This document shows, piece after piece, positions 35,454 to 46,217 of a stretch of DNA of 64,000 nucleotides; the stretch's first letter is position 1, and the number at the start of each line of letters is the position of its first letter. The position numbers were made by a program, and so were the translations under genes. Source of the stretch: Phenylobacterium soli (GTDB lineage Bacteria; Pseudomonadota; Alphaproteobacteria; Caulobacterales; Caulobacteraceae); contig NZ_QFYQ01000001.1 in assembly GCF_003254475.1 (NCBI RefSeq), positions 682,001 through 746,000 on the forward strand, read 5' to 3'. The notes under the pieces are model-generated. The model ran no database searches. It had not been told where the DNA came from and worked only from the letters and a program-made list of their open reading frames with translations.

Positions 35454-35887
35454 GCTTCAGCGGCGGGTGCCAGTGCGGCGCGGTGCGGTTCACGGCGGAA
35501 CGTCTGGGGGCGGCCAGCATCTGCCATTGCCGGATGTGCCAGAAGGCGACGGGCAACTTCTTCGGCCCCTATGTCGACGCCTTCGAGCTCGTCTGGACCA
35601 ACGGACCGCCGGCCCATTTCCAGAGCTCGGAGGCGGTGAAGCGCGGCTTCTGCGCCAGGTGCGGGACCCCGCTGACCTTCGAGTCCAAGGGCAATGTCGG
35701 GGTGATGATCGGCGCCCTCGACGATCCGGAGGCGGCGCCTCCGGTCACCCAGCTGCTGTTCCCGGAGAAGCTGTCCTACGTGGATCACCTCGGCGAGCTG
35801 CCGGCCTGGACGAACCTGAAGACCGGCCTCGGCGCGGCGGAGACCTTCGCCGGAGTGGTCTCGCGCCAGCAGCCGGACGAGGCCTAG
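35450..35887 (+). CDS. GFA-family zinc-binding protein
   Basis: A 145-residue GFA-fold protein with zinc cysteines in GGCQCGAVRF, CHCRMCQKATG and GFCARCGTPL. The ATG overlaps the mtaB stop by four bases, so it is translated from the dapF-mtaB message. The stop shares CTAG with the convergent TRIC gene. It is clearly diverged from the 20692 family member. Function unknown. Confidence 0.9.
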   Translation: MSFSGGCQCGAVRFTAERLGAASICHCRMCQKATGNFFGPYVDAFELVWTNGPPAHFQSSEAVKRGFCARCGTPLTFESKGNVGVMIGALDDPEAAPPVTQLLFPEKLSYVDHLGELPAWTNLKTGLGAAETFAGVVSRQQPDEA

Positions 35888-36510
35888 GGCGGCGGCGCCC
35901 GCCCGGGGAACGCCGGCAGGCTCCAGTGGAAGAGGATGGCGCCGGCCCGGGTCGCGAACCCCAGGGCCACGGCCGCCAAGCCCGAGGCCATGAGGCCGAC
36001 GCCGAGCATGTTGAGGCCGACGAAGGCGCTGGCGCCGACCAGGGCCGCGGTGACGTAGAGCTCGCGCTTCAGGAGCACCGACGGCTCCTCGCCCAGGACG
36101 TCGCGGATGATGCCGCCGAAGGTCGAGGTCAGCACCCCCATGACGATGGCCGAAAGCGGCGGCGCTCCGAGCGACAGCGCCTTCAGCGCGCCCACCACCG
36201 CGTAGGCGGCCATACCCACCGCATCGAGCCAGGTGAGGAACCGCTCGCGGCCCTGGCCCCAGCCGAATATCCAGACCGCCACCGCCGCGGCCAGGGTGAC
36301 CGCCAGATAGGCTGGCCGGTGGACCCAGAACACCGGCGCCCCGATCAGCAGGTCGCGCAGCGTGCCGCCACCGACGCCGGTGATCGCCGCGAAGAAGGCG
36401 AAGGTGACGATGTCGTGCTTGCGGCGCGCGGCGGCCAGGGCGCCGGAGGCGCCGAACACCGCCACGGCCGCGTAGTCCAGGAGGATCAGAGCCTGCGCCA
36501 GCGCGTCCAT
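35884..36510 (-). CDS. Trimeric intracellular cation channel family protein (YadS/UPF0126)
   Basis: A 208-residue inner-membrane protein with about seven hydrophobic helices and internal duplication: ITGVGGGTLRDLLIG and STFGGIIRDVLGEEP are the paired GG-RD motifs of the bacterial TRIC family (two UPF0126 repeats). Bacterial members form cation channels; the physiological ion is unclear. The start at MDALAQALILLDYAAV is preferred over an upstream frame. Divergent from ftsY with 116 bases between. Confidence 0.9.
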   Translation of the reverse strand: MDALAQALILLDYAAVAVFGASGALAAARRKHDIVTFAFFAAITGVGGGTLRDLLIGAPVFWVHRPAYLAVTLAAAVAVWIFGWGQGRERFLTWLDAVGMAAYAVVGALKALSLGAPPLSAIVMGVLTSTFGGIIRDVLGEEPSVLLKRELYVTAALVGASAFVGLNMLGVGLMASGLAAVALGFATRAGAILFHWSLPAFPGRAPPP

Positions 36511-36626
36511 GGTCGCCAACCTGCGGTGACGCGTGGACCGCGGCAAGCGGCGGTTTGGGCCTCCGCGCGCCGCCGGACGCAAAACTGGTGTCCACTTTTG
36601 CCGGCTGTCGCTTTAGAAGCCGGCAC

Positions 36627-37571
36627 ATGAGCGAACCGAAAAAGGGCTGGTTCCAGCGCCTCACGGCGGGTCTTTCCCGCACCTCCAAGGCGATGGGCGA
36701 GCAGATCACCCAGACCTTCGTCCAGAAGGCGCCGCTCGATCAGGCCCGGCTCGAGGAGCTCGAGGAGATGCTGATCGAGGCCGACCTCGGGCCCCACTCC
36801 GCGGCGCGCATCACCGAGCGCTTCGCCGCCGAGAAGTTCGGCAAGGACGTCGACGAGGCCGAGATCAAGGAGGCGCTGGCGGAGGCGATCGGCGACGAGC
36901 TGGCCGCCCGCGTCGGCGCGTTCGACCCGCTGTCGGGCCCGCGGCCCTACATCGTCCTCTTCATCGGCGTGAACGGCTCGGGCAAGACCACCACGCTTGG
37001 CAAGATCGCCGCCGACCTGACGAGCCGCGGAGCCAAGGTGATGATCGTCGCCGGCGACACCTTCCGCGCCGCCGCGGTCGAGCAGCTCAAGGTGTGGGCC
37101 GACCGCGCCAAGGCCGACTTCGAGAGCCGGCCCACGGGCTCTGACGCCGCGGCCCTCGCCTTCGACTCCGTCGAGAAGGCCAAGGCCCAGGGCTACGACG
37201 TCGTGCTGATCGACACCGCCGGCCGCCTGCAGAACAAGCAGGGCCTGATGGACGAGCTGCTGAAGATCATCCGGGTCATCAAGCGCCTCGATCCCGACGC
37301 CCCGCACGAGACCCTGCTCGTGCTCGACGCCACCGTCGGCCGCAACGCCCTCGCCCAGGAGAACATCTTCGGCAACCAGATCGGCGTCAGCGGCATCGTC
37401 ATGACCAAGCTCGACGGCACCGCCCGCGGCGGGGTCCTGGTGCCGGTCGCCCAGGCCTCGGACAGCCCCATCAAGCTGATCGGCGTCGGCGAGGGGATCG
37501 ACGACCTGCAGCCCTTCGACCCGCGCGCCTTCGCCCGCTCGGTCGTCGGCCTCTCGGAGGTCCCGCAATGA
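36627..37571 (+). CDS. ftsY: Signal recognition particle receptor FtsY
   Basis: Membrane-associated GTPase that docks the Ffh-ribosome complex to the translocon. 314 residues: short basic N-terminus (EPKKGWFQRLTAGLSRT), N domain to about 105, G domain with GVNGSGKTTTLGKIA near 113, DTFRAAA, DTAGR near 195, TKLDGTARGG near 262. The long acidic A domain of E. coli FtsY is absent, as usual in alphaproteobacteria. It overlaps the YciB gene by four bases. Confidence 0.97.
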   Translation: MSEPKKGWFQRLTAGLSRTSKAMGEQITQTFVQKAPLDQARLEELEEMLIEADLGPHSAARITERFAAEKFGKDVDEAEIKEALAEAIGDELAARVGAFDPLSGPRPYIVLFIGVNGSGKTTTLGKIAADLTSRGAKVMIVAGDTFRAAAVEQLKVWADRAKADFESRPTGSDAAALAFDSVEKAKAQGYDVVLIDTAGRLQNKQGLMDELLKIIRVIKRLDPDAPHETLLVLDATVGRNALAQENIFGNQIGVSGIVMTKLDGTARGGVLVPVAQASDSPIKLIGVGEGIDDLQPFDPRAFARSVVGLSEVPQ

Positions 37572-38149
37572 ACCAGCGGACGCGGGACTGGATCCGCTAC
37601 TTCGTCGACTACTCGGCCCTGGTCGTCTTCCTGGTCGCGTTCTTCGCCACCGGCCGCAACCTGCCCCAGGCGACCTGGTGGCTGGTGGGCGGCTCGGCCG
37701 TGGCTCTGCTGGTCGGCGCAATCGTCGAGCGCCGCGTCGCGCCGTTCCCGGCCATCGCCGGCGGCGCGGCCCTGGTGTTCGGCGGCCTGTCGCTGTTCTT
37801 CCACGACCCGCGGCTCCTGAAGATCAAGCCGACGGTGATGAACCTCGTCTTCGCGGTGGTGCTGTTCGCCGGCCTGGCCCTGCGCAAGCACCCGCTGAAG
37901 CTGCTGCTGGGCGAGACCTTCGACATGCCCGAGGACGCCTGGCGCAAGCTCACCCTGCGCTACGGCCTGTTCTTCCTGTTCCTGGCGATCGCCAACGAGG
38001 CGGTCTGGCGGACACAGAGCGACTCGACCTGGGTGCTGTTCCGCTTTCCCGGCCTGCTCATCCTGACGGTGATCTTCTCGGTCACCCAGGCGCCGTTCCT
38101 GGCCAAGTACATCCGCGCCGAGGACATGCCGCCCCCACCCACGGAGTAG
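37568..38149 (+). CDS. Inner-membrane YciB/septation protein A family
   Basis: A 193-residue membrane protein with about five or six hydrophobic segments: YSALVVFLVAFFATG, FGGLSLFFHDPRLLKIKPTVMNLVFAVVLFAGL, WRKLTLRYGLFFLFLAIANEAVWR. This is the YciB (IspZ/intracellular septation) family linked to envelope integrity and septation. Coupled to ftsY through an ATGA overlap. The C-terminus ends in PPPPTE. Confidence 0.92.
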   Translation: MNQRTRDWIRYFVDYSALVVFLVAFFATGRNLPQATWWLVGGSAVALLVGAIVERRVAPFPAIAGGAALVFGGLSLFFHDPRLLKIKPTVMNLVFAVVLFAGLALRKHPLKLLLGETFDMPEDAWRKLTLRYGLFFLFLAIANEAVWRTQSDSTWVLFRFPGLLILTVIFSVTQAPFLAKYIRAEDMPPPPTE

Positions 38150-38153
38150 GGCC

Positions 38154-38357
38154 TCAGGAGTTCAGGCCGCGGCCGCCATGGATCTGCGAGGACCGCAGCC
38201 ACGGGGAGGTCATGCGCTCGTAGCCCTTCTCGGGCAGGGCCTTCATGACCACGTCGAGCAGGGTGGCGCCGTCTGCGCGGATCGGCGGCGGCTCGCCGAA
38301 GACCTCGCGCCACAGGGCGGCGGCCTCCTCATATACCTTCTGATCCCGTCCGGTCAT
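38154..38357 (-). CDS. Small conserved hypothetical protein
   Basis: A 67-residue soluble protein (MTGRDQKVYEEAAALWREVFGEPPP). It has coherent helical character, Caulobacterales-like codon use, and ends in SSQIHGGRGLNS. There is no signal peptide and no known motif. Convergent with yciB, 4 bases from its stop. The AT-rich segment upstream (38395-38420) probably holds its promoter. I do not recognise the function. Confidence 0.6.
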   Translation of the reverse strand: MTGRDQKVYEEAAALWREVFGEPPPIRADGATLLDVVMKALPEKGYERMTSPWLRSSQIHGGRGLNS

Positions 38358-38431
38358 GCAGGGGAAACACGTTCCCGCGCGGCCCGTTCCTGTTAGGAAA
38401 AGTTAATTTTCACCACAGCTTACGGTTGGTG

Positions 38432-38695
38432 TCAGACCCGAATGTCGAGGAGCGAGCCGGGCCGCAGGATCCTGGTCGGGGCCTCGGCGGTCGGATCGGG
38501 CGTCTTCTGAATCGGTTTCGGCGCGGCCGGTGCGCTCGCCGTCGGGGCCGCCGCGGGGGCCTGGGCGGGCGCGGTGGCCTTGCCCATGGCGATGTCGAAG
38601 AACGCCTTCTGGGCGGCGGTGCGGCCGGCCTCGGCGCGGGGCGCCTGCGCCGCCTGGCTGGGCGGGAAGATCGGCGGTCGGACGGGCGAGGTCAC
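38432..38695 (-). CDS. Small Pro/Ala-rich protein with conserved C-terminus
   Basis: An 87-residue protein. N-terminal PPIFPPSQAAQAPRAEAGRTAAQKAFFDIAMGK is followed by a low-complexity Ala/Pro linker (about 40-65) and a C-terminal RILRPGSLLDIRV that looks like a conserved docking or export-type peptide. No signal peptide. Located between ccmG and the 38154 gene in the same direction. Real coding is likely from codon use and the ordered ends; function unknown. Confidence 0.55.
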   Translation of the reverse strand: MTSPVRPPIFPPSQAAQAPRAEAGRTAAQKAFFDIAMGKATAPAQAPAAAPTASAPAAPKPIQKTPDPTAEAPTRILRPGSLLDIRV

Positions 38696-38746
38696 GGGCG
38701 GGGCTCAGGCGAGAACATGGTTAACGCGAGCTTGCCGGCGCGCGGC

Positions 38747-39271
38747 TCAACGAGAGGTTAACATCCGCGCGGCCAACGCCTTGGCGTCCGCCGCCTCGAG
38801 CGGACCGGTGTGCTTGTCGAGGATCACGCCGTCGGCGCCGACGAGATAGGTCTCCGGCACGCCGGTGACGCCGAACTCGATGCCGGCGGCGCCGTCGCGG
38901 TCGACGAGCCGCTGGGCGAAGGGGTCGCCCAGCCGGTTCAGGAAGCCCTGGGTGTTGGCCGGCGCGTCCTTGTAGGCGATCCCGACCATGCGGACGCCTT
39001 GGGCCTTCATCTGCATCAACACCGGCGCCTCGATCTCGCAGGGCGCGCACCAGGAGGCGAAGAAGTTGACGATGACCGGCTTGCCGCCGGCGATCTCGCG
39101 CAGCTTCACCGGCGTCCCGTCGTCCAGCGAGGGCAGGGCGAGGTCAGGGACCGGCTTGCCGACCATGGCCTTGGGCTGGACCTGCGGATTGTGGTGCAGG
39201 CCGAAGGTGGCGAAGAGGACGCCGAGGCCGAGGAGCACGACGAGCGGCAGGAACGTCAGCCAGCGGCTCAT
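38747..39271 (-). CDS. ccmG: Thiol:disulfide interchange protein CcmG/DsbE
   Basis: Membrane-anchored periplasmic thioredoxin that keeps apocytochrome c cysteines reduced for heme attachment. 174 residues: N-terminal anchor (LTFLPLVVLLGLGVLFATFG), then a thioredoxin fold with the active site ASWCAPCEIE near residue 70 and the cis-Pro region GVTGVPETYLV. The ATG overlaps the ccmD stop by four bases. Confidence 0.95.
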   Translation of the reverse strand: MSRWLTFLPLVVLLGLGVLFATFGLHHNPQVQPKAMVGKPVPDLALPSLDDGTPVKLREIAGGKPVIVNFFASWCAPCEIEAPVLMQMKAQGVRMVGIAYKDAPANTQGFLNRLGDPFAQRLVDRDGAAGIEFGVTGVPETYLVGADGVILDKHTGPLEAADAKALAARMLTSR

Positions 39272-39399
39272 TTGACGCCCCGCTCCTGCGCCTTCTTCCG
39301 CCAGCGCCGTGCGTGGGCGAGCGAGGTCCAGATCAGGCCGGCGAACATCAGGATGGTCACGCCATAGGCCGGCCAGATGTAGGCGGAATAGTCTTTCAT
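39268..39399 (-). CDS. ccmD: Heme exporter protein CcmD
   Basis: A 43-residue protein too short for most gene finders: MKDYSAYIWPAYGVTILMF, one membrane helix (about 8-28), then a basic cytoplasmic tail RRWRKKAQERGVK. This is the classical CcmD pattern (Tyr/Trp-rich start, one TM, Arg/Lys tail). It releases holo-CcmE from CcmC/CcmAB in the cytochrome c maturation pathway. It lies 4 bases after the ccmC stop and overlaps ccmG by four, exactly where ccmD is expected. Confidence 0.9.
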   Translation of the reverse strand: MKDYSAYIWPAYGVTILMFAGLIWTSLAHARRWRKKAQERGVK

Positions 39400-39403
39400 G
39401 GGC

Positions 39404-40132
39404 TCAAGCTCTCGCGGCGCGCAGGGCGGCCGCCTCGGCGCGCCGTCGCCAGACCTCGCCGCGGATTCTGACCAGCCACAGCGCGCCGAACGCCGACATG
39501 TAGGCCAGGCCCATCAGCAGCAGCGGCCAGAGGTAGACCGTGGCGAGCGTCGGGCCGCCGAGCCGGAACACGGATGCGCCCTGGTGAAGGGTGTTCCACC
39601 AGTTCACCGAGAAATGGATGATCGGCAGGTTGATCGCGCCGACCAGCGCCAGGATCGCCGCGGCCCGCCCGGCCTTGGCCTCGTCGTCGATGGAGGCGCG
39701 CAGGGCGATGTAGGCGACGTAGAGCAGGAACAGCACCAGCACGGAGGTGAGGCGCGCGTCCCACACCCACCAGGCGCCCCACATCGGCCGGCCCCACAGC
39801 GAGCCGGTGACGAGGGCCAGGAGGGTGAAGCCCGCGCCGAGGGGCGCCGCGGCCTGGGCGGCGGCGTCCGCCAGCACATGGCGGAACACCAGCGCCAGCA
39901 GGCTGGCGACGCCGAGGCAGAGATAGACGAACATGCTCATCCAGGCCGCCGGCACGTGGATGAACATGATCTGGACCGTCATGCCCTGCTGGTAGTCGGC
40001 GGGGGCGGTGAAGCCGAGCCACAGGCCGGCGGCCGCCAGCACGGCGGCGATGACGCCGAACATCGGCGCGGCCCAGCGCGAGAACGCCATGAACCGCTCC
40101 GGATTGGCCAGGAAGGCGGGGGCCGGGATCAT
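39404..40132 (-). CDS. ccmC: Heme exporter/handling protein CcmC
   Basis: Inner-membrane protein that loads heme onto CcmE. 242 residues with six hydrophobic segments and the tryptophan-rich WWD motif WGAWWVWDARLTSVLVLF near residues 115-130; the conserved His residues are in MFIHVPAAWMSMF and INLPIIHFSVNWWNTLHQGAS. Start MIPAPAFLANPERFM. First gene of the ccmC-ccmD-ccmG run; separated from ccmB by a Spy-like gene and a hairpin. Confidence 0.96.
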   Translation of the reverse strand: MIPAPAFLANPERFMAFSRWAAPMFGVIAAVLAAAGLWLGFTAPADYQQGMTVQIMFIHVPAAWMSMFVYLCLGVASLLALVFRHVLADAAAQAAAPLGAGFTLLALVTGSLWGRPMWGAWWVWDARLTSVLVLFLLYVAYIALRASIDDEAKAGRAAAILALVGAINLPIIHFSVNWWNTLHQGASVFRLGGPTLATVYLWPLLLMGLAYMSAFGALWLVRIRGEVWRRRAEAAALRAARA

Positions 40133-40206
40133 GTCCGCCGATTAGCCCCCGCCGCGCCCTGCGGCAAGCGCGCCCGCGATCAGGCGCGGCGGGCCGGTGG
40201 GGCTGC

Positions 40207-40232
40207 AGGCGTCCGTTCGGTCACGGACGCCT
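40207..40232. terminator. Hairpin between the Spy-like gene and ccmC
   Basis: AGGCGTCCGT (40207-40216) pairs perfectly with ACGGACGCCT (40223-40232) around a six-base loop. On the minus strand it lies 17 bases after the Spy-like stop and 75 before ccmC, so it may end the Spy-like transcript. The U-tract is poor. Confidence 0.5.
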
Positions 40233-40248
40233 TCGAGCCCTGGTCGCG

Positions 40249-40818
40249 TCAGTGGGCCAGCGGGGCGGGCGGAGCGCCGGGTGCGCCCGGCATGGCGCCG
40301 TGCATCCGGTGGCCCATTTCGTGGTCCTTCATGCCGTGGCCCTTCATGCCCTCACCCATCATGCCGTGGCCGCCCATCATGCCGTGACCCATCATCGGCA
40401 TGGCGTCGAACGCCTTCTGCTGGGTCGGGCTGAGCTGGGCGTAGAAGCGCTTGATGGCGTCGGCGTGCTGGGCGAAGCGCGACTGGTGCTCGGCCATCAT
40501 CGCCTGCATGCGGTCGAGGCGCTGGGGCGTGGTGAGCTTGCCCATGGCCTCGTGTTCGCCGCGCATCCTGTCCATGGCGCCGGGCGGCGGCTGCATGGCG
40601 GCGATCAGGGCCTTGAGCGCCGGCTCCTGGTCGGGCCGCAGCTGCAGGGCGTCGCGCAGATGCTGGGCGTGGCGCTCGGCCATCTGGGCCGGGTCCATGT
40701 GCTCGCGCATCATCATGTGCTGGTGGGCGCCCGGAGCCGGCGCCGGGGCCGGCTGGGCGAGGCTCGCGCCGGCGGTCAGGCTGAGCGCGGCGGCGAGAGC
40801 GATGCTGGTCAGTTTCAT
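40249..40818 (-). CDS. Spy/CpxP-like periplasmic protein with Met/His-rich tail
   Basis: A 189-residue exported protein: signal peptide MKLTSIALAAALSLTAGASLA, a His/Met segment (HQHMMMREHMDP), a helical core with LTTPQRLDRM and the LTxxQ-type repeat LSPTQQKAFD of the Spy/CpxP family, and a C-terminal tail of repeated MMGHGMMGG / GMKGHGMKDHEM units (about 142-175). The core suggests an ATP-independent chaperone or stress sensor; the tail could bind copper or heme. It lies between ccmB and ccmC, which is unusual. Confidence 0.82.
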   Translation of the reverse strand: MKLTSIALAAALSLTAGASLAQPAPAPAPGAHQHMMMREHMDPAQMAERHAQHLRDALQLRPDQEPALKALIAAMQPPPGAMDRMRGEHEAMGKLTTPQRLDRMQAMMAEHQSRFAQHADAIKRFYAQLSPTQQKAFDAMPMMGHGMMGGHGMMGEGMKGHGMKDHEMGHRMHGAMPGAPGAPPAPLAH

Positions 40819-40888
40819 GGGCAGTCCTTCTTACACCCCTGCCCTTACACGCGCCCCAATCGGGGTTCCGTCGTTGATCTGCGACAAC

Positions 40889-41554
40889 TCAGGAGAGGGC
40901 GTTGCGGCAGGCCCCGGCCATGGCCAGGGGGCCCACGGCCACGGCGGCGGCGGCATAGGCCCCCAGCAGCGCCATGCCGCCCTGCCAGGGCAGGCCGCCC
41001 GCATAGGCGGCGAGCGCCCCGCCGCCGAAGATCACCGGCGGCACGAACAGCGGCAGGACGATCACCGCGGTCAGCAGCCCGCCGCGCCGGGCGCCGAGGC
41101 TCAGGGCCGCCCCGATGCCGCCGAGGAAGGCGAAAGCGAGGCCGCCGGCCAGGGCGCAGAGGAAGATCATCGGCGCCAGGCGGACGTCGGCCCCGAGGCT
41201 GATCGCCGCGATCGGCGCGGCCAGCGCCAGGGGCGCGCCGGTGGCCAGCCACTGGCCCAGGCATTTGACCGCGCAGGTCAGCTCCAGGGGCGTCGTCGAC
41301 AGGGTCAGGAGGTCCAGCGCCCCGTCCTCGTAGTCGCGCTCGAAGAGGCGCTCGAGCGACAGCAGCGAGGCGAGCGCCAGAGCCACCCAGGCCGCACCGG
41401 TGGCGACGGCGGCGAGCTTCTGGCTGTCCGGGCCGATGGCCAGCGGCAGCAGGGTGGCGACCCCGGCGTAGAAGCCCACCGTGACCAGCGGTCCGCCGCC
41501 GCGGCCCCAGGCCAGCGCCGTCTCGCGCCGCAGCAGGGTCCCCAGCGAACTCAC
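40889..41554 (-). CDS. ccmB: Heme exporter protein CcmB
   Basis: Membrane subunit of the CcmAB ABC complex that uses ATP to release holo-CcmE from CcmC. 221 residues from a GTG at 41554 overlapping the ccmA stop (E. coli CcmB is 220). Six hydrophobic segments; [22 protein letters not shown] is a family hallmark. A longer open frame upstream is only ccmA in another phase. Confidence 0.95.
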   Translation of the reverse strand: MSSLGTLLRRETALAWGRGGGPLVTVGFYAGVATLLPLAIGPDSQKLAAVATGAAWVALALASLLSLERLFERDYEDGALDLLTLSTTPLELTCAVKCLGQWLATGAPLALAAPIAAISLGADVRLAPMIFLCALAGGLAFAFLGGIGAALSLGARRGGLLTAVIVLPLFVPPVIFGGGALAAYAGGLPWQGGMALLGAYAAAAVAVGPLAMAGACRNALS

Positions 41555-42153
41555 GACGGGATCTCCAGGGTCTTGGTGGCGCCGGGCAGGGGATCGTGCA
41601 CGGCGGCCAGGATAAGGCCGCCGCGGCCCAGGTGATCGGCCATGATCTCGCCGAAGCGGCCGCGCCAGCGCGCGTCGAGCGGGCTGAGCGGCTCGTCCAG
41701 CAGCCACAGCGGCCGGGGCGCGGCCAGCAGGCGGGCGAGCGCGAGGCGCCGCCGCTGGCCGGCGGACAGGCGGCGGACCTCGAGGTCGAGCAGGGGAACG
41801 AGCTCCAGCGCCTCGGCCGCGGCCCGGGCGTGGGCCTCGTCGGCGCCGCACCAGGCGCTCCAGAAGCGCAGCTCCTCCCAGGCGGTGCGGGCGGGCTTGA
41901 GCCCGTCCTGGTGGCTGATGAAGTGCAGGCCCTCGCCGCGGGCGGTGTCGGCCTCGGCGCCGTCGAAGACGATCTCGCCGGCCTCCGGACGCACCAGGCC
42001 CGCCACCGCGCGCAGCAGGCTGGTCTTGCCCGATCCGTTCGGTCCGATGAGCGCGCACGCCTCGCCGGGCCCGAGCTCCAGGGCCAGGTTTTCGAACAGC
42101 AGACGGCCGCCCCGGCGCACCGCGAGGGCTTCGATCCTGAGCGCGTGAATCAA
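41551..42153 (-). CDS. ccmA: Heme exporter ATP-binding protein CcmA
   Basis: ABC ATPase partner of CcmB. 200 residues: Walker [10 protein letters not shown] near 35, signature [15 protein letters not shown] near 128, Walker [14 protein letters not shown] near 150, H-loop His in VHDPLPGA near 188. First gene of the ccmAB unit, 171 bases from the divergent acnA. The spacer holds both promoters. Confidence 0.96.
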   Translation of the reverse strand: MIHALRIEALAVRRGGRLLFENLALELGPGEACALIGPNGSGKTSLLRAVAGLVRPEAGEIVFDGAEADTARGEGLHFISHQDGLKPARTAWEELRFWSAWCGADEAHARAAAEALELVPLLDLEVRRLSAGQRRRLALARLLAAPRPLWLLDEPLSPLDARWRGRFGEIMADHLGRGGLILAAVHDPLPGATKTLEIPS

Positions 42154-42324
42154 TGGGGACCCCGCGCATGGACCTTGGCGCCGGTCTGGCCTATGAAGCG
42201 CCCGGCCGCCGTCGCCTTGGGGGACGTACGCCGCGCGGAGACGGAACCTGTGCGTCCGCCTCTAAAAGCGCGCGATCCCTGAAGCGAATTCGGAGCGGCC
42301 GGGAACAGGAGAAGGATCCCTCAC

Positions 42325-45012
<2,688 letters not shown>

Positions 45013-45026
45013 GCCTGACCTCAGGG

Positions 45027-45060
45027 GCGGGCGGCTTGCGAATCCGCAGGCCGCCCGCTT
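45027..45060 (+). terminator. Rho-independent-type terminator of acnA
   Basis: GCGGGCGGC (45027-45035) pairs with GCCGCCCGC (45050-45058), with an inner TGCG/CGCA pair, followed by TTCT. It begins 15 bases after the acnA stop. Confidence 0.75.
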
Positions 45061-45115
45061 CTACTCACGCCTTGTTGACATCCTCGGGGCCGGAACTCCG
45101 GTTAAGTGCGCCGCA

Positions 45116-45814
45116 ATGCGGAAAGCCGCGCTTCTTGGTCTGATCCTGCTCGCCCTTCCTGCGGCCGCCGCCGCGAAGACGCCGGTGGTGGTCGAGCTCT
45201 ACACCGCCCAGGGCTGCGGCGCCTGCGGCGATGCGAACGCCTATGCGGCCAAGCTGGCCGAGCAGAAGGGCGTCCTCGTCCTCACCTTCCCGGTGGACTA
45301 CTGGGACTACCTCGGCTGGGCCGACACCTTCGCCAAGCCCGAGTTCGCCGAGCGCCAGAAGGCCTATGTGGCCAAGCTCTCCCTGCACGAGCCCTATACG
45401 CCCCAGGTCGTGGTCGACGGCCGGGTCCAGGCCTCGGGCGCCAAGACCGAGAAGGTCGAGCGCCTGGTGAAGGAGGCCGCCAAGGCCGGCCACAATCCGC
45501 CCGACATCCGCTTCATCGCCGCCGGCCGGCGCGTCGACGTGGGATCCGGTCGTCCGCCCAAGGGCGGCGCCGAGGTCTGGCTCGTCCGCTACGACCCGCG
45601 CGAGCAGGACGTCGCCGTCAAGAGCGGCGACAACAAGGGCCAGACCATCGTCCAGAAGAACGTCGTGCGCGAGGTGAAACGCCTCGGCGCCTGGAAGGGG
45701 CGCCCGGTCGCCTTCCGCCTGCCCAAGCGCACCGACGAGGGCCTCAAGACCGTGGTCATCGTCCAGGCCGCCAAGGGCGGCCGCATCCTCGGCGTCGCCC
45801 AGGCCAAGAACTGA
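45116..45814 (+). CDS. DUF1223 exported thioredoxin-like protein
   Basis: A 232-residue protein with a signal peptide (MRKAALLGLILLALPAAAAA) and a thioredoxin-like fold: VVELYTAQGCGACGDANAYAAKLA carries a CGAC motif in the CxxC position, followed by VLTFPVDYWDYLGWADTFA and the cis-Pro region EPYTPQVVVDG. This is the DUF1223 family, common in alphaproteobacteria and without known function; a redox role in the periplasm is likely. TTGACA at 45075-45080 is a possible -35. Confidence 0.9.
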   Translation: MRKAALLGLILLALPAAAAAKTPVVVELYTAQGCGACGDANAYAAKLAEQKGVLVLTFPVDYWDYLGWADTFAKPEFAERQKAYVAKLSLHEPYTPQVVVDGRVQASGAKTEKVERLVKEAAKAGHNPPDIRFIAAGRRVDVGSGRPPKGGAEVWLVRYDPREQDVAVKSGDNKGQTIVQKNVVREVKRLGAWKGRPVAFRLPKRTDEGLKTVVIVQAAKGGRILGVAQAKN

Positions 45815-45894
45815 CCCTCATCCCGGTTTCGCGGAACGCGAAGACCGCGACCCCTTTGCGCCTCTCCGCTGCGCGCCATCACGGCTCTCTCGCG

Positions 45895-46030
45895 ACGGGC
45901 GGAAAAGAGAAAGCCCGCGCGGCCTGGAGAGGGACCGCGCGGGCTCGCGCTGGGGGAGGAGAAATCTAGCGTCGGTCGACCGGCCTACCGATCCAGGGGG
46001 GCTGGGGGGGCTGTTCAGGATCCAGGACCG
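45895..46030 (-). ncRNA. Candidate minus-strand small RNA with C/U-rich anti-SD motifs
   Basis: On the minus strand, an 11-bp perfect stem (45945-45935 with 45922-45912, CG-rich) is followed by TTTCTCTTTTCC, a convincing intrinsic terminator. No minus-strand gene lies upstream. Directly before the stem the strand reads TTTCTCCTCCCCC, and further 5' a run of seven and a run of six C bases, so exposed C/U-rich loops complementary to Shine-Dalgarno sequences are likely. This resembles alphaproteobacterial regulatory RNAs with CCUCCUCCC loops. The 5' end and promoter are not defined. The rest of the 45815-46217 spacer shows no gene. Confidence 0.4.
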
Positions 46031-46087
46031 ACAGCACCGATCAACCGACGAGTACAATCTGGTGGGCGCATCAGGCGCGGGCTGGAC

Positions 46088-46105
46088 CGAAATAAGGTCA
46101 TTTCG
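46088..46105. promoter_or_regulatory. CGAAAT-N6-ATTTCG palindrome
   Basis: An 18-bp dyad with 6-bp arms in an AT-richer patch between the candidate small RNA and the DUF2794 gene. It could be an operator serving either direction. No regulator assigned. Confidence 0.3.
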
Positions 46106-46217
46106 CGGCGTGGCGGGGCTGTGCGTCTCAGACCGGCAACTCTCCGCCAGGTGGCGCGTAGGCCCTCTGGCGCCGCCCTCTGGCGTCGGTGACAGATTCG
46201 AGTCAGGCTCTTTCCAG

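Noticed and set aside
46140..46165. Sigma-54 promoter on the minus strand (CTGGC...TTGC)
   Set aside because: The spacing between the GG and GC elements is one base short, and no other sign of sigma-54 control is present.
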